Assembly (NCBI RefSeq): GCF_042433955.1
Contig: NZ_JBHLUH010000061.1
Span: 186,001-250,000 of the forward strand
Reading direction: 5' to 3'
DNA from: Phytohabitans kaempferiae
Lineage (GTDB): Bacteria; Actinomycetota; Actinomycetes; Mycobacteriales; Micromonosporaceae
DNA: 64,000 bases
Shown: positions 7,494 to 15,116 of the stretch, piece by piece
Layout: every line of letters starts with the position of its first letter
Position numbering within the stretch: the stretch's first letter is position 1
Notes under the pieces: generated by a model
Seen by the model: the letters and a program-made list of their open reading frames with translations, nothing else
Databases searched by the model: none
What the model was told of the DNA's origin: nothing
Program-made: the position numbers and the translations under genes

Positions 7494-8518
7494 GGCGCGC
7501 CGCCCTCCTGCTCGGGCTCGGGGCCGGGCTCGTCGTGCTCTGCCTCGTCGCCGCCGGTACGGGCCAGGTGCGCGTACCGCCGGCCGAGGTGCTCGGCTCG
7601 CTGACGCACCGCCTCGGGCTGGACATCGGGCCGATGCCGAGCGCCCCGCAGGGCGAGAACGCGCTGTGGGTCGTCCGCTTCCCGCGCGTGGTGCTCGCCG
7701 TCATCGTCGGCGCCTCGCTCGGCTGTGCCGGCGCGCTGATGCAGGGGCTCTTCGGCAACCCCCTCGCCGAGCCGGGCGTCATCGGCGTCTCCTCGGGGGC
7801 CGCGGTCGGTGCGGCCACCGCGATCGTGGCCGGGGTCTCCACCCTCGGCGGCTGGACGGTGGCGGCCGCCGCGTTCGCCGGCGGGCTCGCCGCCGCGCTG
7901 CTCGTCTACAGCATGTCCCGCGCGGGCGGGCGTACCGAGGTGGTGACCCTGGTGCTGACCGGCATCGCGGTCAACGCGGTCGCCGGCGCGCTGATCGGGC
8001 TGGTGATGTTCTTCGGCGACGCGGACGCGGTGCGCGCGATCGCGTTCTGGCAGCTCGGCAGCCTGGCCCAGGCGACCTGGGGGAGTGTCGGCACCACGCT
8101 GCCGTGCGCGGTCGCCGGCATCGCCGCCGCCCTGTTCGCCGCCCGCCGGCTGGACCTGCTCGCCCTCGGCGACCAGCAGGCCCGGCACCTCGGCGTCAAC
8201 GTCGAGCGGCTGCGGATCGCGCTGATCGGCGTGACCGCGCTGCTGGCCGCCTCCGCCGTCGCCTTCACCGGGGTGATCAGCTTCGTCGGGCTGGTGGTGC
8301 CGCACCTGATCCGCATGGTCGCCGGCCCCGGCCACCGGCTGCTGCTGCCGGCGAGCGCGCTCGCCGGCGCGGCCGTGGTGGTGGGCGGAGACCTGGCGGC
8401 GCGGACGCTCATCGAGTACCAGGAGCTGCCGCTCGGCGTGCTCACCGCGGTCGTGGGCGGGCCCTGCTTCTTCTGGCTGCTGCGCCGCACGCGCAGCCGG
8501 GCGGGAGGCTGGGGATGA
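7490..8518 (+). CDS. hmuU: Heme ABC transporter permease (FecCD family)
   Basis: A 342-residue polytopic membrane protein of the FecCD/BtuC family, with about nine hydrophobic segments. Recognisable motifs are LWVVRFPRVVLAVIVGASLGCAGALMQG split over the first conserved helix, GNPLAEPGVIGVSSGA, GDQQARHLGVN (contact with the ATPase) and FTGVISFVGLVVPHLIRM near the end, all written here as separate short stretches. The GTG at 7490 overlaps the preceding TGA, so translation is coupled. It forms the transmembrane channel for the HmuT-delivered substrate. Confidence 0.9.
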   Translation: MRRAALLLGLGAGLVVLCLVAAGTGQVRVPPAEVLGSLTHRLGLDIGPMPSAPQGENALWVVRFPRVVLAVIVGASLGCAGALMQGLFGNPLAEPGVIGVSSGAAVGAATAIVAGVSTLGGWTVAAAAFAGGLAAALLVYSMSRAGGRTEVVTLVLTGIAVNAVAGALIGLVMFFGDADAVRAIAFWQLGSLAQATWGSVGTTLPCAVAGIAAALFAARRLDLLALGDQQARHLGVNVERLRIALIGVTALLAASAVAFTGVISFVGLVVPHLIRMVAGPGHRLLLPASALAGAAVVVGGDLAARTLIEYQELPLGVLTAVVGGPCFFWLLRRTRSRAGGWG

Positions 8519-9387
8519 GGGCCGCCCGCCTTCGCGGCCTCTCGCTGGCGCGCGGGCCGGGCCGGGGCGTCGCGGGCGACTGGCGGCCGGAGCGTGGCGC
8601 GCTCGCCATCCAGGCGCGCGGCCTTGCGGTACGGCGCGGCACCGCCACCGTACTGTCCGATGTGGACCTCGACGTGCGCGCGGGCGAGCTGCTCGCCCTC
8701 GTCGGCCCCAACGGCGCCGGCAAGACCACCCTCCTCGCCGCCGCCTGTGGCGACCTGCCCGCGCACGCCGGCACCATCACGCTCGGCGGCGCGGCACTGT
8801 CCGGGGCGAAAACGGTCGAGCTGGCCCGCCGCCGCGCGATGCTGCCGCAGCACACGACGCTCGCGTTCCCGTTCACGGTCGCGGACGTGGTCGCGATGGG
8901 GCGCGCGCCCTGGGCCGGCACGCCACGCCAGGCCGAGGACACCGAGGCGGTCGCCGACGCCATGCGCCAGGCCGACGTCGAACGCTTCGCCGCCCGCCCC
9001 TTCCCCTCCCTTTCCGGCGGCGAGCAGGCCCGCACCGCGCTGGCCCGCGCGCTCGCCCAGCGCACGCCGATCCTGCTGCTCGACGAGCCGACCGCCGCCC
9101 TCGACCTGCACCACCAGGAGCTGGTCCTCGGCATCGCCCGCGACCGCGCCCGGGCCGGCGACGCGGTGGTGGCGGTGCTGCACGACCTGGGACTGGCCGC
9201 CGCGTACGCCGACCGGGTCGCCCTCCTGGCCGGCGGTCGCGTGGTCGCCGACGGGCCGCCGGAGCGGGTGCTCACCGCCGGCACGCTCAGCGGCGTGTAC
9301 CAGCACCGGGTCGAGGTGATCCCGCATCCGCGCACCGGCGTGCCCCTGATCGTGCCCGACCGTCCCGCCCCTCCCGACCGGGCGTGA
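8515..9387 (+). CDS. hmuV: Heme ABC transporter ATP-binding protein
   Basis: This 290-residue ABC ATPase starts at an ATG overlapping the permease stop (ATGA). It carries Walker A GPNGAGKTT (64-72), signature LSGGEQAR, Walker B ILLLDEPTAALD and an H-loop VLHDLGLA. A non-conserved N-terminal extension of about 30 residues precedes the nucleotide-binding domain. The ending PERVLTAGTLSGVYQHRVEVIPHP is typical of HmuV/FecE-type importer ATPases. It is the last gene of the coupled heme-uptake operon; the NhaA gene downstream has its own promoter. Confidence 0.9.
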   Translation: MRAARLRGLSLARGPGRGVAGDWRPERGALAIQARGLAVRRGTATVLSDVDLDVRAGELLALVGPNGAGKTTLLAAACGDLPAHAGTITLGGAALSGAKTVELARRRAMLPQHTTLAFPFTVADVVAMGRAPWAGTPRQAEDTEAVADAMRQADVERFAARPFPSLSGGEQARTALARALAQRTPILLLDEPTAALDLHHQELVLGIARDRARAGDAVVAVLHDLGLAAAYADRVALLAGGRVVADGPPERVLTAGTLSGVYQHRVEVIPHPRTGVPLIVPDRPAPPDRA

Positions 9388-9404
9388 GCGGCGGTCGTAC
9401 CAGG

Positions 9405-9410
9405 TAGGGT
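9405..9410 (+). promoter_or_regulatory. Probable -10 box of the nhaA gene
   Basis: TAGGGT is a common actinobacterial -10 variant. It lies about 67 bp upstream of the chosen ATG, just after the hmuV stop; no good -35 is visible. It argues that the GTG at 9411, in frame with nhaA, is too close to the transcription start to be used. Confidence 0.4.
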
Positions 9411-9476
9411 GTGCGATGGCGCGCCGGGAAGTCTGGTCGGCACTCGTGTCGGCGTGACCCCGGAAAGGGCGATTTG

Positions 9477-10802
9477 ATGGCTCCCGTGCGTTCCGTCCCC
9501 CGCATCTTCCGGCTGGGGTCCTGGGTCGAGGCCCGGCGGATCGCGGCCATCCTGCGGCAGGAGACGATCGGCGGCACGCTGCTGCTCGCCGCCGCGCTGC
9601 TCGGCATGATCTGGGCCAACACTCCGTGGTCGGCGGGATACCAGGCGTTGCGCGACTTCCGCGTCGGCCCGTCCGCGCTGCATCTGGACCTCAGCCTGGC
9701 GACCTGGGCGGCCGACGGGCTGCTGGCGATCTTCTTCTTCGTGGCCGGGCTGGAGCTGAAGCGCGAGTTCGTCGCCGGCGACCTGCGCGACCCGCGCCGC
9801 GCCGTGGTGCCGGTCGCCGCGGCGCTCGGCGGCGTGGCCGTACCCGCGATCCTGTACCTCCTGGTCGCCGGGGGATCGGGCGACGGCGCGGCCCGCGGCT
9901 GGGCGGTGCCGACCGCGACGGACATCGCGTTCGCGCTGGCGGTGCTGGCGGTGGTCGGCCGGCACCTGCCGGCGGCGCTGCGCACGTTCATGCTGACGCT
10001 CGCGGTGGTCGACGACCTGATCGCCATCATGATCATCGCGGTGTTCTACACGAGCGAGCTGGCCGTGCTGCCGCTGCTCGGCGCGGCGGTGCCGCTGGCG
10101 GTGTTCGCGCTGCTGGTCCAGCGGGGCAACCGGTCCTGGTGGCTGCTGCTCCCGCTGGCGGCGGCGACCTGGTTCCTGATCCACGAGTCAGGCGTGCACG
10201 CGACCGTCGCCGGTGTGCTGCTGGCCTTCATGGTGCCGGTACGCCCCCGCGGCCGCGGCGCCGGCGCGGCCGGCCGCGTCACCGGTGCCCACGCCGCTGC
10301 GGTTTCGGGGTTGGCGGAGCACTTCGAGCACCGCTTCCGGCCGATCTCGGCGGGGGTGGCGGTGCCGGTCTTCGCGTTCCTGAGCGCGGGGGTCACGGTC
10401 GGCGGGCTCAGCGGGCTCACCGGGTCACTCGCCGAGCCGGTCGCGCTCGGGATCGTCGTCGGGCTGGTCGCCGGCAAGGCGATCGGCATCACCGTGGCGA
10501 CCTGGCTCGTCGCCCGCTTCACCAGAACCTCGCTGGAGGAAGGGCTCGGCTGGGCGGACACGGTCGCACTGGGCACGCTCGGCGGCATCGGCTTCACCGT
10601 GTCGCTGCTGATCGGCGACCTGGCGTTCGGCGCCGGCTCGGCCCGTGCCGAGCAGGCCACGGTCGGCGTGCTGGCCGGCTCGGTCGGCGCGGCGCTGGCG
10701 GCCACGGTCCTGCTGCGCCTGCGCGACCGGGCACACCGCCGCCTCCAGGAAGCCCAGGAGGCCGACGAGGACCACGACGGCATCCCGGACGCGTACCAGT
10801 GA
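9477..10802 (+). CDS. nhaA: Na+/H+ antiporter NhaA
   Basis: A 441-residue integral membrane antiporter that exchanges sodium for protons across the plasma membrane. The ion-site motifs of the NhaA family are present: FFFVAGLELKREF, ATDIAFALAVL (Asp149) and AVVDDLIAI with the paired Asp179/Asp180 that match Asp163/Asp164 of the E. coli protein. The family fingerprint GTLGGIGFTVSLLIGDLAF follows near the end. The start at 9477 (MAPVRSVPRIF) is preceded by GGAAAGGG. The C-terminal tail is short, Arg/Glu rich and hydrophilic. There is no sign of an operon with its neighbours. Confidence 0.93.
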   Translation: MAPVRSVPRIFRLGSWVEARRIAAILRQETIGGTLLLAAALLGMIWANTPWSAGYQALRDFRVGPSALHLDLSLATWAADGLLAIFFFVAGLELKREFVAGDLRDPRRAVVPVAAALGGVAVPAILYLLVAGGSGDGAARGWAVPTATDIAFALAVLAVVGRHLPAALRTFMLTLAVVDDLIAIMIIAVFYTSELAVLPLLGAAVPLAVFALLVQRGNRSWWLLLPLAAATWFLIHESGVHATVAGVLLAFMVPVRPRGRGAGAAGRVTGAHAAAVSGLAEHFEHRFRPISAGVAVPVFAFLSAGVTVGGLSGLTGSLAEPVALGIVVGLVAGKAIGITVATWLVARFTRTSLEEGLGWADTVALGTLGGIGFTVSLLIGDLAFGAGSARAEQATVGVLAGSVGAALAATVLLRLRDRAHRRLQEAQEADEDHDGIPDAYQ

Positions 10803-10940
10803 GCCGTGTCAGGGGACGAACGTCCGCCCCTGGGCGGTGCCCTCGACGGCCTCGGCGACCTCGGCGGATGGCGGACCGCCGCCGCCGCCGAGCGGCGGCT
10901 GCGGGCGCGGTGCGCCGGGCGCCGCTCCCGCGACCGCGGG

Positions 10941-10946
10941 TAGACT
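10941..10946 (+). promoter_or_regulatory. Probable -10 box of the response regulator gene
   Basis: TAGACT preceded by GGG (extended -10 like). The transcript would begin near 10953, giving a leader of about 22 nt that contains the AGGAG ribosome site used by the TTG start. Confidence 0.4.
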
Positions 10947-10974
10947 CGGCGGACCCAGCGGCAGGAGCCGACTC

Positions 10975-11421
10975 TTGAGCAACGAACCCAACCGCCCGTA
11001 CCACGTGCTGCTCGTCGACGACGACGAGGCGGACGTCGCCCTGATCAGCCAGTCGTTCGCCGAGCACCACGCACCGGTGCGGCTGCACGTCACGCACGAC
11101 GGGGTCGAGGCGATGGCCTTCCTGCGCCGCGAGGCGGAGCACGCCGCGGCACCCCGGCCCGACCTCGTCCTCCTGGATCTCAACATGCCCCGGATGAACG
11201 GCCGGCAGGTGCTCGACGCCGTGAAGTCCGACCACGCCCTCGCCACGATCCCGGTGGTCATGCTGACCACGTCGGAGCAGCCGGCGGACATCGCCGCGAG
11301 CTACGCCGGGCGCGCCAACGCCTACGTCACCAAGCCCATCGACCTCGCCGACCTCGAAGCGGCCATCGCCAAGATCTACGACTTCTACGGCGAGCTGTCG
11401 GCCCATCCCAAGCGAGACTGA
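10975..11421 (+). CDS. Stand-alone response regulator receiver protein (Rcp1-like), TTG start
   Basis: A 148-residue CheY-like receiver without an output domain. The acidic pocket is DDDEAD (15-20), the phospho-acceptor is Asp68 in VLLDLNMPRMNG, and the switch residues are in MLTTS and the Lys of YVTKPIDLAD. The LNMPRMNGRQVL pattern matches the Rcp1 group that pairs with phytochrome-like or hybrid histidine kinases. The TTG at 10975 is supported by AGGAG seven bases upstream and by MSNEPNRPYHVLLVDDD matching the usual N-terminus. No kinase gene is adjacent, so the partner must be elsewhere. Confidence 0.87.
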   Translation: MSNEPNRPYHVLLVDDDEADVALISQSFAEHHAPVRLHVTHDGVEAMAFLRREAEHAAAPRPDLVLLDLNMPRMNGRQVLDAVKSDHALATIPVVMLTTSEQPADIAASYAGRANAYVTKPIDLADLEAAIAKIYDFYGELSAHPKRD

Positions 11422-11469
11422 GCCGCCCGCCCGCCGCCGGGGCGGGCCGGTCCGCGGTGGTCGGGACGT

Positions 11470-12465
11470 TCACGCGGCTTTCTTCTTGGCCGTGCCGTTC
11501 TTCTTCGCCGCCGCCTTCTTCGCCGGTCCGCCCTTGGCCGAGCCGGCCTTCTTCTCCGCTGTGGCCTTCTTGCCGGCGGCGGCCTTCTTCGCGGGGCCGG
11601 CTTTCTTCGCGGGGCCAGCCTTCCTGGGCCGGGTCGACGCCGCCCCGCCCGCCGCGCGCGTGCCCACCTTCCCCGAAGCGCCTCGGGACGCCTTCGCCGC
11701 GTCGACGCTGCGGCGCAGCACCTCCATCAGGTCGGTGACGTTCGTGGCCTCCGGCGCCGCCTCGGCCACGGTGACCTCGGCGCCCTCCTTCTTGGCCTCG
11801 ATCAGCTCGTTGACCCGGTCGGTGTACGTGTCGCGGTAGTCGGCCGGCTTCCACGGGCCGCTCATCGAGTCGATCAGCTGCGTGGCCATGCGCAGCTCCT
11901 GCGGGCGCGGCTTCGCCTTGCCGGGCAGCTCGATCTCCTTGTGTGGGTCGCGTACCTCGTCGGCGAAGTGCATCGTCTCCAGCACCAGCAGCCCGTCGCT
12001 CGGCCGGATCGCCGCCAGGTACTCCTTGCCGCGCATCACCAACGTGCCGATCGCCGCGCGGTTGGCGTCCCCCATCGCGTCGCGGAGCAGCGCGTATGTC
12101 TGGGCGGTCTCCTCGGTCCCCGGCGCCAGGTAGTAGGTCCGCTGGTAGTAGACCGGGTCGATCTCGTCCAGGTCGACGAAGGCGTGGATCTCGAGGGAGC
12201 GGGAGCGGCCCGGCGCGATCGACTCCAGCTCGTCGGGGTCGAGGATCACGTACTCGCCGCCGCCCACGTCGGTGCCCTTCGCGATGTCCCCGTACTCCAC
12301 CTCCTTGCCGGTGCGCTCGTTCACGCGCCGGTACCGGATGCGGTCGCCGGTGCCCTTCTGGAACTGGTGGAAGGACACATCGTGTTCGCGCGTGGCCGAG
12401 TACAGGCGGACCGGCACCGACACCAGTCCGAAACTGATCACGCCGGTCCAGATCGAGCGTGCCAT
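11470..12465 (-). CDS. ku: Ku DNA end-binding protein (bacterial NHEJ)
   Basis: A 331-residue bacterial Ku. MARSIWTGVISFGLVSVPV is the standard N-terminus, and the central ring-forming core runs to about residue 260 (FVDLDEIDPVYYQRTYYLAP, later MRGKEYLAAIRP). Ku homodimers thread onto broken DNA ends and recruit ligase LigD. The C-terminal 70 residues are a low-complexity Lys/Ala tail (AKKAG, AKKAA and similar), as in actinobacterial Ku where it aids DNA binding and LigD recruitment. No ligD gene is visible nearby. The ATG is at 12463-12465. Confidence 0.95.
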   Translation of the reverse strand: MARSIWTGVISFGLVSVPVRLYSATREHDVSFHQFQKGTGDRIRYRRVNERTGKEVEYGDIAKGTDVGGGEYVILDPDELESIAPGRSRSLEIHAFVDLDEIDPVYYQRTYYLAPGTEETAQTYALLRDAMGDANRAAIGTLVMRGKEYLAAIRPSDGLLVLETMHFADEVRDPHKEIELPGKAKPRPQELRMATQLIDSMSGPWKPADYRDTYTDRVNELIEAKKEGAEVTVAEAAPEATNVTDLMEVLRRSVDAAKASRGASGKVGTRAAGGAASTRPRKAGPAKKAGPAKKAAAGKKATAEKKAGSAKGGPAKKAAAKKNGTAKKKAA

Positions 12466-12561
12466 CACCCACCGCCTTCCGGTCGCTGTCTCAGCGGTAC
12501 CCGGGGGAAGCCGGTTGAACCCCCGGAGATTGGCGACCGGGGGAGGGGGTACGCCTCGGGC

Positions 12562-12951
12562 ATGGATGGTGCGCGCGTGCGACGGTTCCCGTTCACGGCC
12601 CCGAAGCCGGTGTGGTGGCTGCTGGCGCCGCTCGGCATCCGCCCGGCCACCGCGTGGCTGGCGCTCTCCGACGACGAGCTGGTGGTCCGGTTCGGCCCAT
12701 GGCGGCTGCGGACCAGCCGGGGCAACGTGCGGGACGCGCGGCGCACCGGCCCGTACCGGTGGTGGCGGGTCATCGGCCCGCACCTGTCCCTCGCCGACCG
12801 CGGCGTCAGCTTCGGCACGAGTACGGCGGCCGGGGTCTGCGTCCGGTTCGTGACGCCGGTGCCAGCCCTCCTGCCGGGGCGGTGGCTGCGCCATCCCGGC
12901 CTCACGGTCACCGTCGCCGACCCCGACGCGCTCGTCGACGCCCTCACCTGA
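12562..12951 (+). CDS. Hypothetical protein, PH-like fold suspected
   Basis: A 129-residue protein starting at ATG 12562, 96 bp from the divergent ku start. It has a hydrophobic stretch (VWWLLAPLGIRPATAWLALS) followed by alternating beta-type segments (DELVVRFGPWRLRTSRGNVRD, split here as DELVVRFGPW and RTSRGNVRD) and ends LTVTVADPDALVDAL. This pattern is seen in small actinobacterial proteins predicted to have PH-like or bPH folds. No catalytic motif is visible, so the function is unknown. Confidence 0.65.
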   Translation: MDGARVRRFPFTAPKPVWWLLAPLGIRPATAWLALSDDELVVRFGPWRLRTSRGNVRDARRTGPYRWWRVIGPHLSLADRGVSFGTSTAAGVCVRFVTPVPALLPGRWLRHPGLTVTVADPDALVDALT

Positions 12952-12981
12952 GCCCGAGCCGGGCCAGCCCGAAAACCCGGC

Positions 12982-13462
12982 GTGGGCCGGGCGTACGCGA
13001 TCAACGCGATCGCGCAGGAGGTGCTCTTCATCGGCGGCCCGCTCGCGGTCACGGCGAGCCTCGCGCTGTCCGGGCCGGCGGGCGCGCTGGTGGCGTTCGT
13101 GGCGATCGGGAGCGCCGGGCTCGCGGTGCAGGCGGCCGTCGTTCCACATCGGACGGTCGTGGCCACGGGCCACTCGGCGGTCGCCGGCGGTGGCGGTCGC
13201 GGTCTTCGGGCTGCCGCTGGCGCCGTGGCTGGCGGTCACCGACGAGCTGATGGCGCGGGCCGTGCCGGGGCCGCGCACCGCCGAGGCGTACGGCTGGCTC
13301 CAGACCGCCGGCCAGGCCGGCCTCGCGCTCGGCGCGGCCACCGCCGGCCAGCTCAGCGACCGCGCCGGGCCGGCCACCGCGCTGCTGCTCGCGCCGGTCG
13401 CGCTGGGCTCCGCGCTCGCGTTCACCGCCGCCCGCCGCCACACCCTGCGGGGTACGCGGTAG
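12982..13462 (+). pseudogene. Decayed MFS transporter (N-terminus and middle missing)
   Basis: Two MFS-like pieces lie in different frames. The first (from 12982) reads AYAINAIAQEVLFIGGPLAV, the helix 4-5 region of arabinose-efflux-type MFS proteins. The second (about 13160-13462) reads VAVAVFGLPLAPWLAVTDEL and AEAYGWLQTAGQAGLALGAA up to TAARRHTLRGTR, the last helices. The first three to four helices and roughly helices 7-10 are missing and the frame changes near 13150-13190, so no working transporter can be made. Confidence 0.7.
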
Positions 13463-13477
13463 CCGAGCCGGGCGGCG

Positions 13478-14326
13478 TCAGAGGATCGGCTTCCCGCCGG
13501 TGACCGGGATGACCGCGCCGGAGATGTAACTGCCCTCGTCCGAGGCGAGCATCACGTACGGCGGTGCGACCTCCCGGGGCTGGCCGGGCCGGCCGAGCGG
13601 CGTGTCGTAGCCGAACTGCCCGACGCGTTCGGGCGGCATCGTGGAGGGGATCAGCGGCGTCCAGATCGGGCCGGGCGCGACCGCGTTCACCCGGATGCCG
13701 CGGTCGCCGAGCATCTGGGCCAGGCCGGCGGTGAAGTTGGCGATGGCGCCCTTCGTCGTGGCGTACGGCAGCAGCGTCGGCCGGGGCATGTCGTAGTTGA
13801 CCGAGCTGGTGTTGATGATCGAGGAGCCGGCCGCCATGTGCGGCAGGGCCGCCTTCACGATCCGGAACATGGCGGTGATGTTCACGTCGAACGTGTACTG
13901 CCACTCCTCGTCGCTGACCTCTTCGACGGTCTCGTGGGTCATCTGGTAGGCGGCGTTGTTGACCAGCACGTCGATCCGGCCGAACTCGGCCACCGCGAGT
14001 TCCACGACCGCCCGGCAGTACGCCGGGTCGGCCACGTCGCCCGGCATCAGTACGGCCTGGCGGCCGGCCCGCTCGACCAGCTCGGCGGTCTGCTTGGCGT
14101 CGTTGTGCTCGCTCAGGTACGAGATCAGCACGTCCGCGCCCTCCCGCGCGAACGCGATCGCGACCGCCCGGCCGATGCCGCTGTCGGCGCCGGTGATCAG
14201 CGTCTTGCGACCTTCCAGGCGGCCGGAGCCGCGGTAGGACTCCTCACCGTGGTCCGGCTTGAGGCGCATCGCGGTCAGTGTGCCCGGCGGTTTCTGGTGC
14301 GGCTCGGACTTCTGGGCGTCAGACAT
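13478..14326 (-). CDS. SDR family oxidoreductase (YghA / general stress protein type)
   Basis: A 282-residue short-chain dehydrogenase. It has a disordered N-terminus (MSDAQKSEPHQKPPG), Rossmann motif TGADSGIG, NNAA, a catalytic Ser-Tyr-Lys set (NTSSVN, YATTKGA) and the end GAVIPVTGGKPIL. The N-terminal extension with RLKPDHGEESYRGSGRLEGRK is characteristic of the YghA/GSP39 subgroup, NAD(P)-dependent reductases often linked to stress. The start at 14326 gives the family's usual N-terminus; ATGs at 14338 and 14359 are in frame but add unusual residues. No partner gene is adjacent on this strand. Confidence 0.88.
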   Translation of the reverse strand: MSDAQKSEPHQKPPGTLTAMRLKPDHGEESYRGSGRLEGRKTLITGADSGIGRAVAIAFAREGADVLISYLSEHNDAKQTAELVERAGRQAVLMPGDVADPAYCRAVVELAVAEFGRIDVLVNNAAYQMTHETVEEVSDEEWQYTFDVNITAMFRIVKAALPHMAAGSSIINTSSVNYDMPRPTLLPYATTKGAIANFTAGLAQMLGDRGIRVNAVAPGPIWTPLIPSTMPPERVGQFGYDTPLGRPGQPREVAPPYVMLASDEGSYISGAVIPVTGGKPIL

Positions 14327-14543
14327 GCTTTGCCACATTTCCGGACCGGCGCCGCCCAAACCTCCCGTCCGAACACCGGTCCACCAGCGGGGACCGGCGT
14401 GCCGGTGTGACCCGCCGCCGGGCGTGCGGGGCGCAGCACGCGGCTCCGAAAGCCGGACGGCGAGATGAAATGGGGCCGGCGCCCCTCACGATTCAATTTC
14501 AAAACGCGGTTTTCGCACCAAGACTCGGGACAGTTGCAGCAAA

Positions 14544-14640
14544 CGGACGTGAGCGTCCGCTAGGCTGGGAAATCCTGAGGCATCCCGCAAACACTCAGGA
14601 CCGCGTAAGCCCTCTCCCGTTACGGCGGGAGAGGGCTTAC
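14544..14640 (+). ncRNA. Candidate structured small RNA ending in a strong hairpin
   Basis: Three hairpins follow each other: CGGACG-TGAG-CGTCCG (14544-14559), TCCTGAG with a 14-nt loop to CTCAGGA (14573-14600), and a perfect 15-bp stem GTAAGCCCTCTCCCG / CGGGAGAGGGCTTAC with loop TTACGG (14605-14640). A TAGGCT hexamer at 14561-14566 could be a -10 box. No protein is encoded. It may be a small RNA, a 3' leader relic or just a terminator with chance hairpins; the strand is a guess because the stems are symmetrical. Confidence 0.35.
14605..14640. terminator. Perfect 15-bp hairpin, likely bidirectional terminator
   Basis: The stem GTAAGCCCTCTCCCG / CGGGAGAGGGCTTAC has no mismatch and a six-base loop. 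It lies 65 bp past the stop of the leftward VOC/Gfo/ThuA operon, where a terminator is expected. There is no U-tract, which is common in actinobacteria. Confidence 0.7.
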
Positions 14641-14705
14641 TTGCCGGGGAAAGATCGACAAGTGGCCGATGGAGATCGCCCGGCGACTATTTCCCGATCT
14701 GAGGC

Positions 14706-15077
14706 TCAGCCATTGGGGCGGGAGTCGATCGCCTGGAGTGCCCAGCTGTTGCCGTCGGGGTCGCGGAAGTAGACGAACCTGCCCCAGGGCTGCGGATCGA
14801 CCTCGCTCGCCTCCACACCGGCGTCGAGCAACTGCCTGCGTGCCGCCTCGGCGTCGGCCACCACGACCTGGATTTCCTGCGTGCCCGGCGTCTTCTCGGT
14901 GATGCCGTCGCCGAGCACGATGGAGCACGCCGAGCCGGGCGGGGTGAGCTGGACGAAGCGCAGGCCCTCGTGCACCTGGTGGTCGTGGTCGGCGTTGAAG
15001 CCCAGCCGCACGTAGAAATCCTTGGCCCGGTCGACATCGGTGACCGGGACGGGAATGAGCTCGATCTTCCAGTCCAT
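14706..15077 (-). CDS. VOC (glyoxalase/bleomycin resistance) family protein
   Basis: A 123-residue single-domain VOC protein starting MDWKIELIPVPVTDVDRAK. It shows the two beta-alpha-beta-beta-beta modules: FYVRLGFNADHD ... FVQLTPPGSACSIVLGDG, then EIQVVVADAEAARRQLLDAG ... GRFVYFRDPDGNSWALQ. Such proteins are metal-dependent lyases, isomerases, dioxygenases or binding proteins, and the substrate cannot be told. The ATG at 15077 was preferred to 15086 because GTGAGGG precedes it. It lies 39 bp beyond the Gfo/Idh gene on the same strand, so it may be the last gene of that operon. Confidence 0.83.
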   Translation of the reverse strand: MDWKIELIPVPVTDVDRAKDFYVRLGFNADHDHQVHEGLRFVQLTPPGSACSIVLGDGITEKTPGTQEIQVVVADAEAARRQLLDAGVEASEVDPQPWGRFVYFRDPDGNSWALQAIDSRPNG

Positions 15078-15116
15078 GACCCTCACCCTAGGGCGGGGTA
15101 CGACACTTTCCGGCCG

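Larger units (their letters stand above)
14327..14705. other. 379-bp spacer with an RNA-like hairpin series
   Basis: No gene is visible between the SDR start and the VOC gene end. The sequence becomes notably AT-richer near 14485-14545 (ATTCAATTTCAAAACGC and following), which is rare in this window and could hold the SDR promoter or an ncRNA promoter. Three successive hairpins at 14544-14640 are listed separately. Confidence 0.6.

Noticed and set aside
9411..9476. Upstream GTG start for nhaA at 9411
   Set aside because: It lies directly after the TAGGGT -10 box, before the likely transcription start, and adds atypical residues; ATG 9477 has a good ribosome site.
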